Assembly (NCBI GenBank): GCA_944383545.1
Contig: CALWPY010000004.1
Location: 174,434-238,433 of the forward strand
DNA from: an uncultured Lachnospiraceae bacterium
Lineage (GTDB): Bacteria; Bacillota; Clostridia; Lachnospirales; Lachnospiraceae
DNA length: 64,000 bases
Direction: 5' to 3'
Of the stretch, positions 42,813-52,376 are shown piece by piece. How positions within the stretch are numbered: the stretch's first letter is position 1; every line of letters begins with the position of its first letter. Under the pieces are notes generated by a model. That model was not told where the DNA came from. It worked only from the letters and a program-made list of their open reading frames with translations, and made no database searches. Made by a program: the position numbers and the translations under genes.

Positions 42813-44570
42813 TTACTCAACATCCTGAAGTGCCGCTTCATCTTCCTCACCTGTACGAATCTTAACTACCTTGTCAACGCTGTATACGAAAATCTTACCG
42901 TCTCCGATATGACCTGTATAAAGTGCCTTCTTAGCAGCCTCGATTACCTTGCTTACAGGTATCTTGCTGACTACGATTTCAAGCTTAACCTTCGGAAGAA
43001 GTGTTGCGTCAACCTCAGCTCCACGATACATTTCACCCGAGCCCTTCTGTACACCGCAGCCCATAACCTGAGTAACCGTCATGCCTGTTACACCGAGGTC
43101 ATTCATAGCCTTCTTAATCTTCTCATATCTTGAAAGCTTAGCTACGATAACTACCTTGTAAATTCCGCTTGCAGGGCTCATAGGTCCTTCAACTACCTTA
43201 ACGGCCGCATTCTTCTGAGCTTCTGAAGCCTCATCATAATCATCTGTTCCAACATTTGTGTTTTCGTTTACTTCCATTGTCATTGTATTTGAAACATCCA
43301 TAAGGCTGAATCCTGAGTATGCCGTAGCAAGACCATGCTCTGTAGAATCAAGACCTTCAAGCTCTTCTTCTTCACTTACTCTTAATCCTATTATTGCCTT
43401 AATGATAAGGAATGTAATTGTAATAGTTACTGCTGTCCATGCAGCTACCGTTATAAATCCTAAAAGCTGAGTTCCAAGCTGTTCAACTCCGCCGCCGTAG
43501 AATAAACCTGTTATTGAATCATTTCCAGGTACTGAAGTTGTAGCAAATAAACCAACTGCTATTGTACCCCAGATACCGTTTACACAATGAACTGCAACTG
43601 CACCTACAGGGTCATCAATATGAAGTACATAATCAAGTAACCAAACACCAAATATTACAAGTAATCCAGCTACAGCGCCTATTGCAAGTGCTCCTGCCGC
43701 ATCTACAACGTCACAAGGAGCTGTAATTGCCACAAGACCTGCAAGTGATGCATTCATACACATTGATACATCCGGTTTACCGTATTTAATCCATGTAAAG
43801 ATAAGACAAACAACTGTAGCCGTTGCAGGTGCTATTGTAGTTGTTAAAAATACTGATGCAAGCTGGCTAACGCTTGTGCAGGCTGCACCGTTGAATCCAT
43901 ACCAGCCAAACCATAAGATAAATACACCAAGAGCACCGATAGGAATGTTATGTCCCGGAATAGCATTTACCTTTGTTACCTTACCTGACTTATCTCTTGT
44001 GAACTTTCCGATACGAGGTCCTAATATCTTAGCACCGATAAGAGCTGATATACCACCTACCATATGTATTGCACATGAGCCAGCGAAGTCGTGGAAACCT
44101 CTTTCTGCGAGCCAGCCGCCACCCCAAATCCAGTGAGCTTCAATAGGGTAGATAAGTGCTGAAATAACTGCCGAATAAATACAGTAGGATAAGAACTTTG
44201 TTCTCTCTGCCATAGCACCTGAAACAATCGTAGCTGCCGTAGCACAAAATACTAAGTTGAATACGAAGTTCTTAGCATCGAAGTTTTCATATGCCGTGAA
44301 AATGTCAAAACCAGGCTTTCCGATAAATCCTACCAAATCTTCACCTAACAAGAGACTGCATCCGATTAAGATAAATACCATAGTACCTATACAGAAATCC
44401 ATCAGGTTTTTCATAAGAATGTTTCCTGCGTTCTTAGCTCTGGTAAAACCAGTCTCGAGCATTGCAAATCCTGCCTGCATCCAGAATACCAATGCTGCAC
44501 CGATAAGAAACCATACGCCCCACAGATCATCACTTAATGCGGTAATCAATTCCATAATTTCATCTGTCAT
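42813..44570 (-). CDS. amt: Ammonium transporter fused to a PII signalling domain
   Basis: The first 420 or so residues are an Amt channel with eleven membrane helices (FWMQAGFAMLETGFTRAKNA, SAIHMVGGISALIGAKI-type blocks, and GAVAVHCVNGIWGTIAVGLF). A 45-residue linker follows, then a full PII domain at about 468-585 with VTGMTVTQVMGCGVQKGSGE and KVKLEIVV and the C-terminal RTGEED. The GlnB uridylylation Tyr51 is Val (MYRGAEVDA), so modification there is not expected. The PII T-loop probably gates the attached channel in response to ATP/ADP and 2-oxoglutarate. ATG 44570 follows AAAGGAGG. Confidence 0.92.
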   Translation of the reverse strand: MTDEIMELITALSDDLWGVWFLIGAALVFWMQAGFAMLETGFTRAKNAGNILMKNLMDFCIGTMVFILIGCSLLLGEDLVGFIGKPGFDIFTAYENFDAKNFVFNLVFCATAATIVSGAMAERTKFLSYCIYSAVISALIYPIEAHWIWGGGWLAERGFHDFAGSCAIHMVGGISALIGAKILGPRIGKFTRDKSGKVTKVNAIPGHNIPIGALGVFILWFGWYGFNGAACTSVSQLASVFLTTTIAPATATVVCLIFTWIKYGKPDVSMCMNASLAGLVAITAPCDVVDAAGALAIGAVAGLLVIFGVWLLDYVLHIDDPVGAVAVHCVNGIWGTIAVGLFATTSVPGNDSITGLFYGGGVEQLGTQLLGFITVAAWTAVTITITFLIIKAIIGLRVSEEEELEGLDSTEHGLATAYSGFSLMDVSNTMTMEVNENTNVGTDDYDEASEAQKNAAVKVVEGPMSPASGIYKVVIVAKLSRYEKIKKAMNDLGVTGMTVTQVMGCGVQKGSGEMYRGAEVDATLLPKVKLEIVVSKIPVSKVIEAAKKALYTGHIGDGKIFVYSVDKVVKIRTGEEDEAALQDVE

Positions 44571-44599
44571 AAACATTCCTCCTTTTTTAAACATAAAGC

Positions 44600-44651
44600 G
44601 TATACTTCTCAGGCTGAGGGGGGTAGGGGGTATTTTACCTTTGAAGTATAC
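44600..44651 (-). promoter_or_regulatory. Inverted repeat with C-rich loop in the amt leader
   Basis: GTATACTTC (minus strand) and GAAGTATAC flank a 34-base loop containing TACCCCCTACCCCCC. It lies 30 bases before the amt start. The 9-bp arms could form a leader hairpin or be a dimeric operator. The base make-up is strikingly unlike the AT-rich surroundings. Confidence 0.5.
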
Positions 44652-44704
44652 CTTTAAATTTTTATGTCTTAGCGGGTAAGGATATTACTTATCCTCCAAA
44701 ACAA

Positions 44705-44739
44705 TAAAAAAAGGCACTGAAATTATTTTCAGCGCCTTT
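44705..44739 (-). terminator. Terminator of the amino-acid ABC operon
   Basis: On the minus strand AAAGGCGCTGAAA pairs with TTTCAGTGCCTTT (one G-U), 4-base loop, then TTTTTTTATTG. Confidence 0.92.
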
Positions 44740-44854
44740 GCTTAACTCGGAGTATAGTCTAAAGTCCGGTTTTTGTCAATGCCAAATTTTCAAAGAAAAT
44801 TCACACTTTTTTCGTCAAATTTTACAATTTTTAAATTTTTGTTTAAATTCAGTT

Positions 44855-45613
44855 CTATTTTTCCAGCTTCTGAAGAAAGGCTTTGGTCCTTTCATTTTTG
44901 GGATTATCAATTACTTCTTCAGGGCTTCCTTCCTCCACAATATAACCGCCGTCCATAAATATTATGCGGTCTGCCACTTTTTTTGCGAAGTCAATTTCAT
45001 GGGTTACTACTACCATTGTCATCTTCTTCTCCGCAAGGTCACGGAGAATCTTTAAAATACCTGCCGTAATTTCCGGGTCAAGTGCCGACGTCGGCTCATC
45101 AAAAAATAAGATTTTAGGATTCATGGCAAGCGCCCTTGCAATCGCAACTCTCTGCTGCTGACCTCCCGAAAGCTGACACGGATAGCTGTCTTCCTTACCT
45201 GAAAGTCCTACCATGTCAAGGAGTTTTAGGGCTTCTTCCCTCACTTCTTCTTTACTTCTTTTCTGCACGGAAACTGGTGCATCCATTACATTTTTTAAAA
45301 CGGTATAGTGCGGAAAAAGATTAAAATTCTGGAAAACCAGGCCGAATATATTTTTAATTTCCCTGATTTTCTGTTTACTTACATAAACCGCTCTTCCGTC
45401 TTTATCTTCACAGACCGGCTCTCCGTTATATTTCAGTGTTCCTCCATCCATATCTTCAAGAAGTGTGGCACAGCGTAAAAGCGTAGACTTTCCCGAGCCC
45501 GAAGGACCGATAATTGCCACAACCTGTCCTTCTTCCACAGAAAGTGATATATCAGAAAGAACTCTCAAATCTCCGTAATTCTTTTTCAAATTTGTAATTT
45601 CAAGCAACTTCAT
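44855..45613 (-). CDS. glnQ: Amino-acid ABC transporter ATP-binding protein, GlnQ type
   Basis: This 252-aa ATPase has Walker A GPSGSGKSTLLRC near residue 38, signature LSGGQQQRVAIARAL, Walker B ILFFDEPTSALDPE and VVTHEIDFAKKVADRI. These motifs mark the polar amino-acid uptake (PAAT) ATPases. An insert of about 15 residues after strand 3 (VCEDKDGRAVYVSKQKI) is typical of some Firmicute members. It follows the fused binding protein/permease gene by 14 bases and drives it. Confidence 0.93.
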   Translation of the reverse strand: MKLLEITNLKKNYGDLRVLSDISLSVEEGQVVAIIGPSGSGKSTLLRCATLLEDMDGGTLKYNGEPVCEDKDGRAVYVSKQKIREIKNIFGLVFQNFNLFPHYTVLKNVMDAPVSVQKRSKEEVREEALKLLDMVGLSGKEDSYPCQLSGGQQQRVAIARALAMNPKILFFDEPTSALDPEITAGILKILRDLAEKKMTMVVVTHEIDFAKKVADRIIFMDGGYIVEEGSPEEVIDNPKNERTKAFLQKLEK

Positions 45614-45627
45614 ATCCTGATTCCTCC

Positions 45628-47166
45628 TTAACTGAAATACTGCATCTTTTTCTCAATTCGCTCCATAATAAGTGCAACGAGGAAATTGAATATGTAATAA
45701 AATACACCTGCAATAAAAAGAGGCATGATACTTGCTTCTGCTGCGGCAACCTGTTTTGCAAGGGTAAACATTTCCGTATATGCAAGTGCAAATGCAAGAG
45801 ATGTATCTTTTACAAGAGTTATTACTTCGTTAGTAACCGGAGGAATTACACGCTTTACCATCTGAGGGAATATAATCTTTCTGAAGATCTGCGCTTTGGT
45901 ATACCCCAGAACTTCCGCCGCCTCATACTGTCCCTTGGAAATGCTTTCTATTCCTGCACGGTATATTTCCGCAAAGTAAGCCGCATAATTTATTGAAAAG
46001 CCTATAATGACTGCATAAAATCTGTATTCGGAGGAAACGGACACACCAAAAACATAGTACGGTCCGAAAAACACCACCAGAAGCTGAAGCATAAGCGGCG
46101 TTCCCCTCATAATTGATATGTAAATTCTTGCAATCCATTGCAAAACCTTTGACTTGGACATTCTTATAAATGTAATAATAAGTCCGAGAGGAAGAGAAAA
46201 AACAAGCGTAAGAACAAATATGGCAAGCGATGCCAGCATGCCTTCAGCAAGCTGTCCTGTTATATCTGCAAGCTTATCAAAAAAAGGCTCGTCCTTTTCT
46301 CCAGATGCATCCTGTAAATACGCAGAATCAGTTCCCTCTTCACCAAGACATACGGAATCTGTCAAATTCCATTTTTCAGCTATCTCAGCAAAAGTTCCGT
46401 CAGCAAGCATTTCATTCAGCGCATTCTGAACTTCATCTCGAAGCTCCGTATTTCCAAGCTTAAAACCTATCGCATACTGCTCTGTTGAAACATGCTCATC
46501 CAAAAGTCTGAAACCGTTTCTCTGCTCAAGCTGGTAATTTGCAACACCTAAATCCATACATATTGCCTGAACGGAGCCTGCTTCAAGATTCATAAATGCA
46601 CTGTTATAATCAGAAACCTGCTGTAAATCCGCAAAGGATTCGCAGAGTGCCTTATTTTCTTCTGTTGCATCATCACCTGTAAATGCCGCAAGTGCAGAAG
46701 AATCTGCCTGAACTACAACCACCTTACCCTTTAAATCTTCAAGGGTATTTATATCAGAATCGGCCTTTACCACAACCACCTGTGAATTATCTACATACGC
46801 CGTTGACCATGTATACTGGGATTCTCTTCCGTTTAATGTGAATCCGTTCCATATACAGTCAATCGCCCCGGAATTAAGCTCCATATCTTTGGAATCCCAG
46901 TCCACCGGCTGTTTTATGAGCGTCCAGCCATTTCTTTTACAGACTTCCGCGGCAAGGTCCAAATCAAATCCCACATATTCGCCATTCTCATCCTTATAAC
47001 CGTATGGCGGAAATTCAGCATCAAAACCCACCGTAAAGGTTGTCCTTTCTGCTTCTTCATTATCGTCTTTATTACCACATCCAATCATAAGTCCCATAAA
47101 AAGAGACATGACAAAAAGCAGGGTAATAAGTCTGAATACACCTTTTTTACTTCTTTTCTTTCTCAT
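45628..47166 (-). CDS. Amino-acid ABC transporter: substrate-binding protein fused to permease
   Basis: This 512-aa fusion has a signal segment (RLITLLFVMSLFMGLMIGCG). A family 3 binding domain runs about 40-270 (FTVGFDAEFPPYGYKDENGE, IDCIWNGFTLN, and EQYAIGFKLG). A HisM/GlnP-type permease runs about 300-510 with FRKIIFPQMVKRVIPPVTNE as the EAA loop. A lipobox-like LMIGC occurs at the signal, so the N-terminus may be lipidated as well as tethered by the permease. GlnP of lactic acid bacteria is a known parallel. Substrate is probably a polar amino acid such as glutamine or cystine. Confidence 0.92.
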   Translation of the reverse strand: MRKKRSKKGVFRLITLLFVMSLFMGLMIGCGNKDDNEEAERTTFTVGFDAEFPPYGYKDENGEYVGFDLDLAAEVCKRNGWTLIKQPVDWDSKDMELNSGAIDCIWNGFTLNGRESQYTWSTAYVDNSQVVVVKADSDINTLEDLKGKVVVVQADSSALAAFTGDDATEENKALCESFADLQQVSDYNSAFMNLEAGSVQAICMDLGVANYQLEQRNGFRLLDEHVSTEQYAIGFKLGNTELRDEVQNALNEMLADGTFAEIAEKWNLTDSVCLGEEGTDSAYLQDASGEKDEPFFDKLADITGQLAEGMLASLAIFVLTLVFSLPLGLIITFIRMSKSKVLQWIARIYISIMRGTPLMLQLLVVFFGPYYVFGVSVSSEYRFYAVIIGFSINYAAYFAEIYRAGIESISKGQYEAAEVLGYTKAQIFRKIIFPQMVKRVIPPVTNEVITLVKDTSLAFALAYTEMFTLAKQVAAAEASIMPLFIAGVFYYIFNFLVALIMERIEKKMQYFS

Positions 47167-47277
47167 CAGGGTATTTTCCTTCCGTTATTCATTTAATATT
47201 AAATTCCCGTCATAAGAGCAGACAGGAAATTCTTGCCTAATTTAATATAACATTAATATGCGGCATACGCTATATAT

Positions 47278-48606
47278 TTAATGAATTTTGTTTTCCATAT
47301 TTTTCATAAATCTAAAATATAAAAAGAATCCGACTGCAGTAGTGATAATTTCCGTCACAGGATATGTCATCCAGAAATATGTAAGCCCAAGCTTGGAAAA
47401 CAAATATCCGAGCGGTACAAATAAAAATACTGTTCTTACTATGGTAAGCATACTGCTTTTAAGTGCACTTCCGACTGCCTGAAAAAACACCGGAAAGATA
47501 AGCGATGTAACCATCGGAATGAAGCTTATACCTATAAACCTGAATCCAATAGTCCCTATATCAATAACCATTTTATCATTTGTAAACACATCAAGCATTG
47601 GTCCGGGAATGATTTCAAAGCAAAGTGTTCCTATAAACATAAGACATATGCCCCAAATAAATGATATGTATAATGTATTTTTGCACCTTTCTATTTTCCT
47701 GCCGGCATAATTATAGCTTATAACGGGCACTATGCAGGTCTGCAGTGCTCCGAGAGGAATAAAGAAAAATGTCTGCCATTTATAATAAAGTCCAAGTGCC
47801 GTGACTGCCTGGTCTGAAAACCCTGCCAGTATAAGATTCAGCCCAAAAATATAAAATGTATATGCTGCCTGCATTAGGATGTTTGGTATTCCAAGTCTGT
47901 ATATATTTAATACTTCATTTTTATATGTACTTATTTTCGGCGACCTCTTGCATCCTTTCTTCATGACAATAAGAGCCGCAACTATCTGACCGCAGACAGT
48001 TGCTATAGCGGCACCTGCAATTCCCATTTCAGGCAGTCCGAACATACCGAAAATAAGAAGCGGGTCCAGAATTATATTAGTTATTGCTCCTGCAATCTGG
48101 GCATACATGGGAATCTTCATTTCACCATATGCCTGAAGTACCTTTGTCCAAATGCTTTCTAAGAAAAGCCCGAAGCTGAATACACATACTATTCTTCCAT
48201 ATGTAATAACATCCTGAATAACTTCAGGGGAATCGGTAGACATTCTCGCATATGCAGGCATAATTGCGTAGCATATTCCTGCAAAAAGAGCCCATGTAAT
48301 TACACCTAAAGCTGTTCCCATTCCCGAAATTTCTTCTGCTCTTTTTTCTTCTTTTATACCAAGTTTAAACGAAACACTGGTATTAATTCCCACTCCTGTA
48401 CCCACGGCAAATGCAATCATTAGAAGCTGTATGGGATATATAATCGAAAGTGCTGTAAGTCCGCTTTCAGAGTATCTTCCTATAAAAAGGCTGTCCACTA
48501 TATTGTAAAGTGCCTGAATCAGCTGTGCCAGCATGACGGGAGGCGCAATTTTTAAAAGTATTTTACTGATTTTTTCTGTGCCGAAATATGTGCTGTCTGT
48601 TTCCAT
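47278..48606 (-). CDS. MATE family efflux transporter
   Basis: This 442-aa protein has twelve predicted helices in two halves. The signature segment ISKILLKIAPPVMLAQLIQA continues ALYNIVDSLFIGRYS. It is more distant from the MATE protein at 24004, and closer to the MepA/DinF-like branch by its short loops. Monocistronic. Substrates may be drugs or dyes. Confidence 0.9.
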   Translation of the reverse strand: METDSTYFGTEKISKILLKIAPPVMLAQLIQALYNIVDSLFIGRYSESGLTALSIIYPIQLLMIAFAVGTGVGINTSVSFKLGIKEEKRAEEISGMGTALGVITWALFAGICYAIMPAYARMSTDSPEVIQDVITYGRIVCVFSFGLFLESIWTKVLQAYGEMKIPMYAQIAGAITNIILDPLLIFGMFGLPEMGIAGAAIATVCGQIVAALIVMKKGCKRSPKISTYKNEVLNIYRLGIPNILMQAAYTFYIFGLNLILAGFSDQAVTALGLYYKWQTFFFIPLGALQTCIVPVISYNYAGRKIERCKNTLYISFIWGICLMFIGTLCFEIIPGPMLDVFTNDKMVIDIGTIGFRFIGISFIPMVTSLIFPVFFQAVGSALKSSMLTIVRTVFLFVPLGYLFSKLGLTYFWMTYPVTEIITTAVGFFLYFRFMKNMENKIH

Positions 48607-48787
48607 TTCTGATTTTCTCCATTAGTATTTATTAAATATGCGGTCTTATATTAGCACATCTTAAATTTAATTACTATCAGTTTTATTACAATATTTCACA
48701 TAAGACAACACTGACTTTACACAGATTTAATTTAACTTTCCGGTACTTCCGTTAATTTATGGCTCGATTTGTTTACTGATTTGCAGT

Positions 48788-49690
48788 TCAGATTTTGTCT
48801 GTATTTATAATAAACAGTGGATTTTTCTGCTTATCACCTATAAATCCGCTACATTTATAAAATTCGATAAGTTCCTTTTCTTCAGCTATTACAATGAGAT
48901 ATAAATAATTCTTATATTTCTCTTTTATAAACTCAAGCAGTCTGCTGCCTATTCCCTGTCTCTGATATTCAGGACGTACCAACAAATAATGTATGTAGGC
49001 GGTCATTTCTTTATCATCTATGACCTCAGCCAGACCAATTAACCGATTATTATCCCATGCGCTGATTACGGCTCCTGCGCTCTGAAATGCCCGCAAAAGA
49101 CGCTTTGGATATTTTGCAGACATCCATCCGACAGATTCATATAAATCCTGAACTTCTTTCTCATTGAAGGTACGTTCTTCTGAATATCGGATTTCAGCAA
49201 GTTGTTTTCCCATACATACTGATTCCTTCATATCTGCATACACCCCGTAATTCGGTATCCGCTCAAACCCAAAGCGAGTGTACAGTTTTAAAGAATTCTC
49301 CAGAAATTCACCAGTTTCAAGCAGAACTTCTTCATAATTATTTTTTCTTGCAAAGCCTAACAATCTCTGCATTATTCCGGTCGCAACTCCTTGTGTCCGA
49401 TATTCTTTTTTTACAAATATCCGTTTTATTTCTATACAGCGTTTCTTCTCTTCCCATTTGCATTCGCGCAATGCTCCACACCCGACAGGAATTTTTCCAC
49501 TGTAAGCAACTATTACATAATCCATTGTGTCTAAATGATTGAAATCTTTATATTTTTCACGTTTTTTTGCTCCTCCGATTGCATTATCAAGATAATCATC
49601 CAGTTCATTGCTTAAGCTCAGAAAATCTCCACTATCGCAATCCACTGTTTTATACAATAATAAAGGCGGATGATTGTTTGTTTCTCTCAT
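48788..49690 (-). CDS. Tandem GNAT acetyltransferase (two domains)
   Basis: This 300-aa protein has two GNAT domains. The first (about 1-155) has acetyl-CoA loop IFVKKEYRTQGVATGIMQRL. The second (about 160-300) has LLVRPEYQRQGIGSRLLEFI. Both retain the R/Q-x-x-G-x-G/A pattern, so both may bind acetyl-CoA. The acceptor is unknown. It is divergent from the LysR gene at 49817, which may control it. Confidence 0.9.
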   Translation of the reverse strand: MRETNNHPPLLLYKTVDCDSGDFLSLSNELDDYLDNAIGGAKKREKYKDFNHLDTMDYVIVAYSGKIPVGCGALRECKWEEKKRCIEIKRIFVKKEYRTQGVATGIMQRLLGFARKNNYEEVLLETGEFLENSLKLYTRFGFERIPNYGVYADMKESVCMGKQLAEIRYSEERTFNEKEVQDLYESVGWMSAKYPKRLLRAFQSAGAVISAWDNNRLIGLAEVIDDKEMTAYIHYLLVRPEYQRQGIGSRLLEFIKEKYKNYLYLIVIAEEKELIEFYKCSGFIGDKQKNPLFIINTDKI

Positions 49691-49816
49691 AATTTACACT
49701 TCCTTTTTCAAAATTCAAAATATTTTTTGTTGTTCTTATTATATCAATCTGATATTATATCTGTAAAACAGATTATTTGAATTATAATAATTCGATTTTT
49801 AAATAAAAGGAGTTAT

Positions 49817-50668
49817 ATGGATACAGAAACCTTAAAAACATTTATTTTGCTGGCAAAGTCAAAAAATTTTTCACGCACTGCAGAGCAGTTATTTGTTGCA
49901 CAGTCAACAGTAACCAACCGTATTGCGGACTTAGAACGTGAGCTTGGAAAAACATTGTTTATCCGTAATAATCGGAAAGTGGCTCTAACTGATGAGGGAA
50001 TGATTTTTGAACAATATGCAGAAAGAATGCTTAAATTAGAAGAGGCGGCATTTGAGGAGATACATTCTATAAGGAATTATTCATCTTATACCCACATCGG
50101 TACTACTAATACCATTTATGAATGTCACCTGTATTCTAAAATAAAACAAATACTTAAAGAAAATCCTGATGATTCACTGAAAATCACCATAGGACATTCT
50201 CAGGATTTACTTCGTGATTTGCAGGACGGAATTATAGACGTCGTATTTTGTTACACTCCTTTAATAAAGAAAGGTTTTACTTGTGAGGTTTTCGCCGTTG
50301 ATGAGCTGATTCTTGTAACCGCAATGCATAAAAATGACTATCACAACGGAATTAATAAAGAAGATTTGTTAAATTCCGACTATTTATTCTGTAATTTTGC
50401 CCTTCAGGAGGTAGGCAGTTTTATCCGCGAACTTTTTCCTCCACATTATAAATTTCGTTTTGAAATTGACAACAGCACAAAACTAATCCCTTATCTTCTG
50501 GATATAGGCGGAATCAGCTTTCTTCCCGAAAGCCTTGCCAAGCCGTATCTTGATAAGGGAGAATTAGTAAAGATTCCTCTGCTTGATTTTACGGCTCCTA
50601 AAATAAGCTGTTATATGGTGCAGAAGGAATCAGAGAGAGCAAAAGTAAAATCGTATTTTAAGTTATGA
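49817..50668 (+). CDS. LysR-family transcriptional regulator
   Basis: This 283-aa LysR protein has an N-terminal helix-turn-helix, KNFSRTAEQLFVAQSTVTNR, followed by IADLERELGKTLFIR. An effector-binding domain runs from about 90 to 283 (HIGTTNTIYECHLYSKI and the second subdomain FEIDNSTKLIPYLLDIGGIS). AAAGGAG precedes the ATG. It is divergent from the tandem GNAT gene and convergent with the Rieske flavoprotein gene. Confidence 0.93.
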   Translation: MDTETLKTFILLAKSKNFSRTAEQLFVAQSTVTNRIADLERELGKTLFIRNNRKVALTDEGMIFEQYAERMLKLEEAAFEEIHSIRNYSSYTHIGTTNTIYECHLYSKIKQILKENPDDSLKITIGHSQDLLRDLQDGIIDVVFCYTPLIKKGFTCEVFAVDELILVTAMHKNDYHNGINKEDLLNSDYLFCNFALQEVGSFIRELFPPHYKFRFEIDNSTKLIPYLLDIGGISFLPESLAKPYLDKGELVKIPLLDFTAPKISCYMVQKESERAKVKSYFKL

Positions 50669-50699
50669 ATCCATTAGTTTCTGCCATAGTTCATTATCG

Positions 50700-52160
50700 T
50701 TAATCCGTTTTTATGCTCTCCTTATTTTTCTGTGCCGGATTATCAATAATATTTCCGTCATAATCAAATCTTGAGCCATGACACGGGCAGTCCCAGCTTT
50801 TCTCATCCGGATTCCAGAGCAGTTCACAGCCCATATGAGGGCAACGGATTGAAATTCGGTGAAGAATTCCGTTTTCATCCCTGTAGCACCCATACCTCTT
50901 TAATCCTTTTCTGACAATACCTCCATGTCCTTTCTTAAGATTTTCTTCTTTTTCACAGGAAAATACATGATATGCAGTAAGCAATCCTCTTATACTTGTT
51001 CCCAAATCAACCATAAGTTTCTTTGCTGAAACAAACGGATGGAAGCGCTGGGGAGAAAAGAGCTTACTGTAGGAATTTTTTACTCCACAGATTTCATCGC
51101 TTATTATGTTGGCAGATACCATTGACAAAGTCATACCCCATTTTTTAAATCCTGTTGCAACATACCAATATGGTCTGAGCAATGAATATTTTCCGATAAA
51201 CGGAAGCATATCATGTGTAATACAGTCCTGTGCAGACCATAAGGCAGTTTCCCTTCCCTCAGGGAAATATTCTTCCTTTTGTTTCCTTAAAAATTCATAA
51301 CTTCCGCCTGTTTCATTTTTGCCTGTACGATGCGCACCTCCGCCGATAAGAAGAAGGTCTTTATAATTTCGGAGTGAAAGTCCCGATTTATCAATACTGT
51401 AATACATTCCGTCCAGTTTTTTTGTTTCTGAACAGGCAAGCACATAGCTTCGTTCCTGATGCTGCCTCACAAAATAAAATCCCGGAACAATGGGAAAAGG
51501 ATAGTGCGTTGCAAACACAATATGTTTTGCCTTAACCGTTCCACGATTGATATGGATAACATGTCCTTTTACGGAATTCACTCTTGTATTCTCATAAATT
51601 TCTAAATCCTGCGCCAATGCTTCTATAAATTTTAGCGGATTAAACTGTGCCTGACGCTCAAAGCATACTGCCCCCGCCGTAGGAAACGGCAGGTCTATTT
51701 CCTTCTTAAATGAAACAGGGAGCCCGAGTCTTGATGCTGCCTCTGATTCCCGAAGCAGAGAATTTTTATCTTTTACAGAATAAAGAAATGAAGGAAGATG
51801 TTCAAAATCGCAGTCTATATGATGTTCCTGAATTATATTCTGATACTTATCTATAGCCTCTTCATTTGCCTTTGCATATAACCATGCTTTTTTTAATCCG
51901 TATTTTTTAATCAGTTTACCGTAAATCAGCCCGTGCTGACTGGTAATCTTGGCAGTCGTATTTTTAGTCTGACCGTCTGCAATTCTGTCCGCCTCCAGAA
52001 TAATAACCTTAATCCCCTTCTTCTTTAAAAAATATGCTGTCAGAATTCCTGCCATACCTGCTCCGATTACCACGGCTTCGGTGGTAACGTCTGCTGATAA
52101 AGCATTCCTTTCTGACAGCTTTGTCCTTTTACTCCACACAGATTCCATAATCGTCTCCAA
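50700..52160 (-). CDS. FAD-dependent oxidoreductase with C-terminal Rieske [2Fe-2S] domain
   Basis: This 486-aa protein has an N-terminal DAO-type FAD domain (AVVIGAGMAGILTAYFLKKK, GIKVIILEADRIADGQT) covering about 390 residues. The C-terminal Rieske domain has its ligands in CPHMGCELLWNPDE and CPCHGSRFDYDGN. Similar fusions (YhfW of B. subtilis) are known but their substrate is not. Rieske clusters of this kind in an anaerobe suggest electron transfer to or from an amine or imine substrate. Monocistronic. Confidence 0.92.
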   Translation of the reverse strand: METIMESVWSKRTKLSERNALSADVTTEAVVIGAGMAGILTAYFLKKKGIKVIILEADRIADGQTKNTTAKITSQHGLIYGKLIKKYGLKKAWLYAKANEEAIDKYQNIIQEHHIDCDFEHLPSFLYSVKDKNSLLRESEAASRLGLPVSFKKEIDLPFPTAGAVCFERQAQFNPLKFIEALAQDLEIYENTRVNSVKGHVIHINRGTVKAKHIVFATHYPFPIVPGFYFVRQHQERSYVLACSETKKLDGMYYSIDKSGLSLRNYKDLLLIGGGAHRTGKNETGGSYEFLRKQKEEYFPEGRETALWSAQDCITHDMLPFIGKYSLLRPYWYVATGFKKWGMTLSMVSANIISDEICGVKNSYSKLFSPQRFHPFVSAKKLMVDLGTSIRGLLTAYHVFSCEKEENLKKGHGGIVRKGLKRYGCYRDENGILHRISIRCPHMGCELLWNPDEKSWDCPCHGSRFDYDGNIIDNPAQKNKESIKTD

Positions 52161-52214
52161 TCACATTAAAATTATGTTTTTCTTATAATAGTTTTTACCG
52201 TTTTTTTAATGTGA
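52161..52214. promoter_or_regulatory. 11-bp inverted repeat around the Rieske flavoprotein promoter
   Basis: TCACATTAAAA (52161-52171) and TTTTAATGTGA (52204-52214) are perfect arms 32 bases apart. They flank a possible -10 (TATTATAAG on the minus strand) directly before the start. This looks like a two-site operator or a looped hairpin. The rest of 52215-52376 shows nothing. Confidence 0.45.
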
Positions 52215-52376
52215 TACACTGTTTAACGATTATCAGGGAAGAATTCTATACCGTTATCTCAATTAAATTACCCTCTATTCCCACAATTTAGCTCTCATAA
52301 TATCCGTCTTTCTTTAAACTATCCGTGAGTAAATCAACTTTTTCTTTATTGCCTACTCTGAATCTTACACGCCTTA

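Noticed and set aside
48788-49690. Aminoglycoside or other drug-resistance acetyltransferase
   Set aside because: Both domains show only general GNAT acetyl-CoA motifs; nothing points to a drug as substrate.
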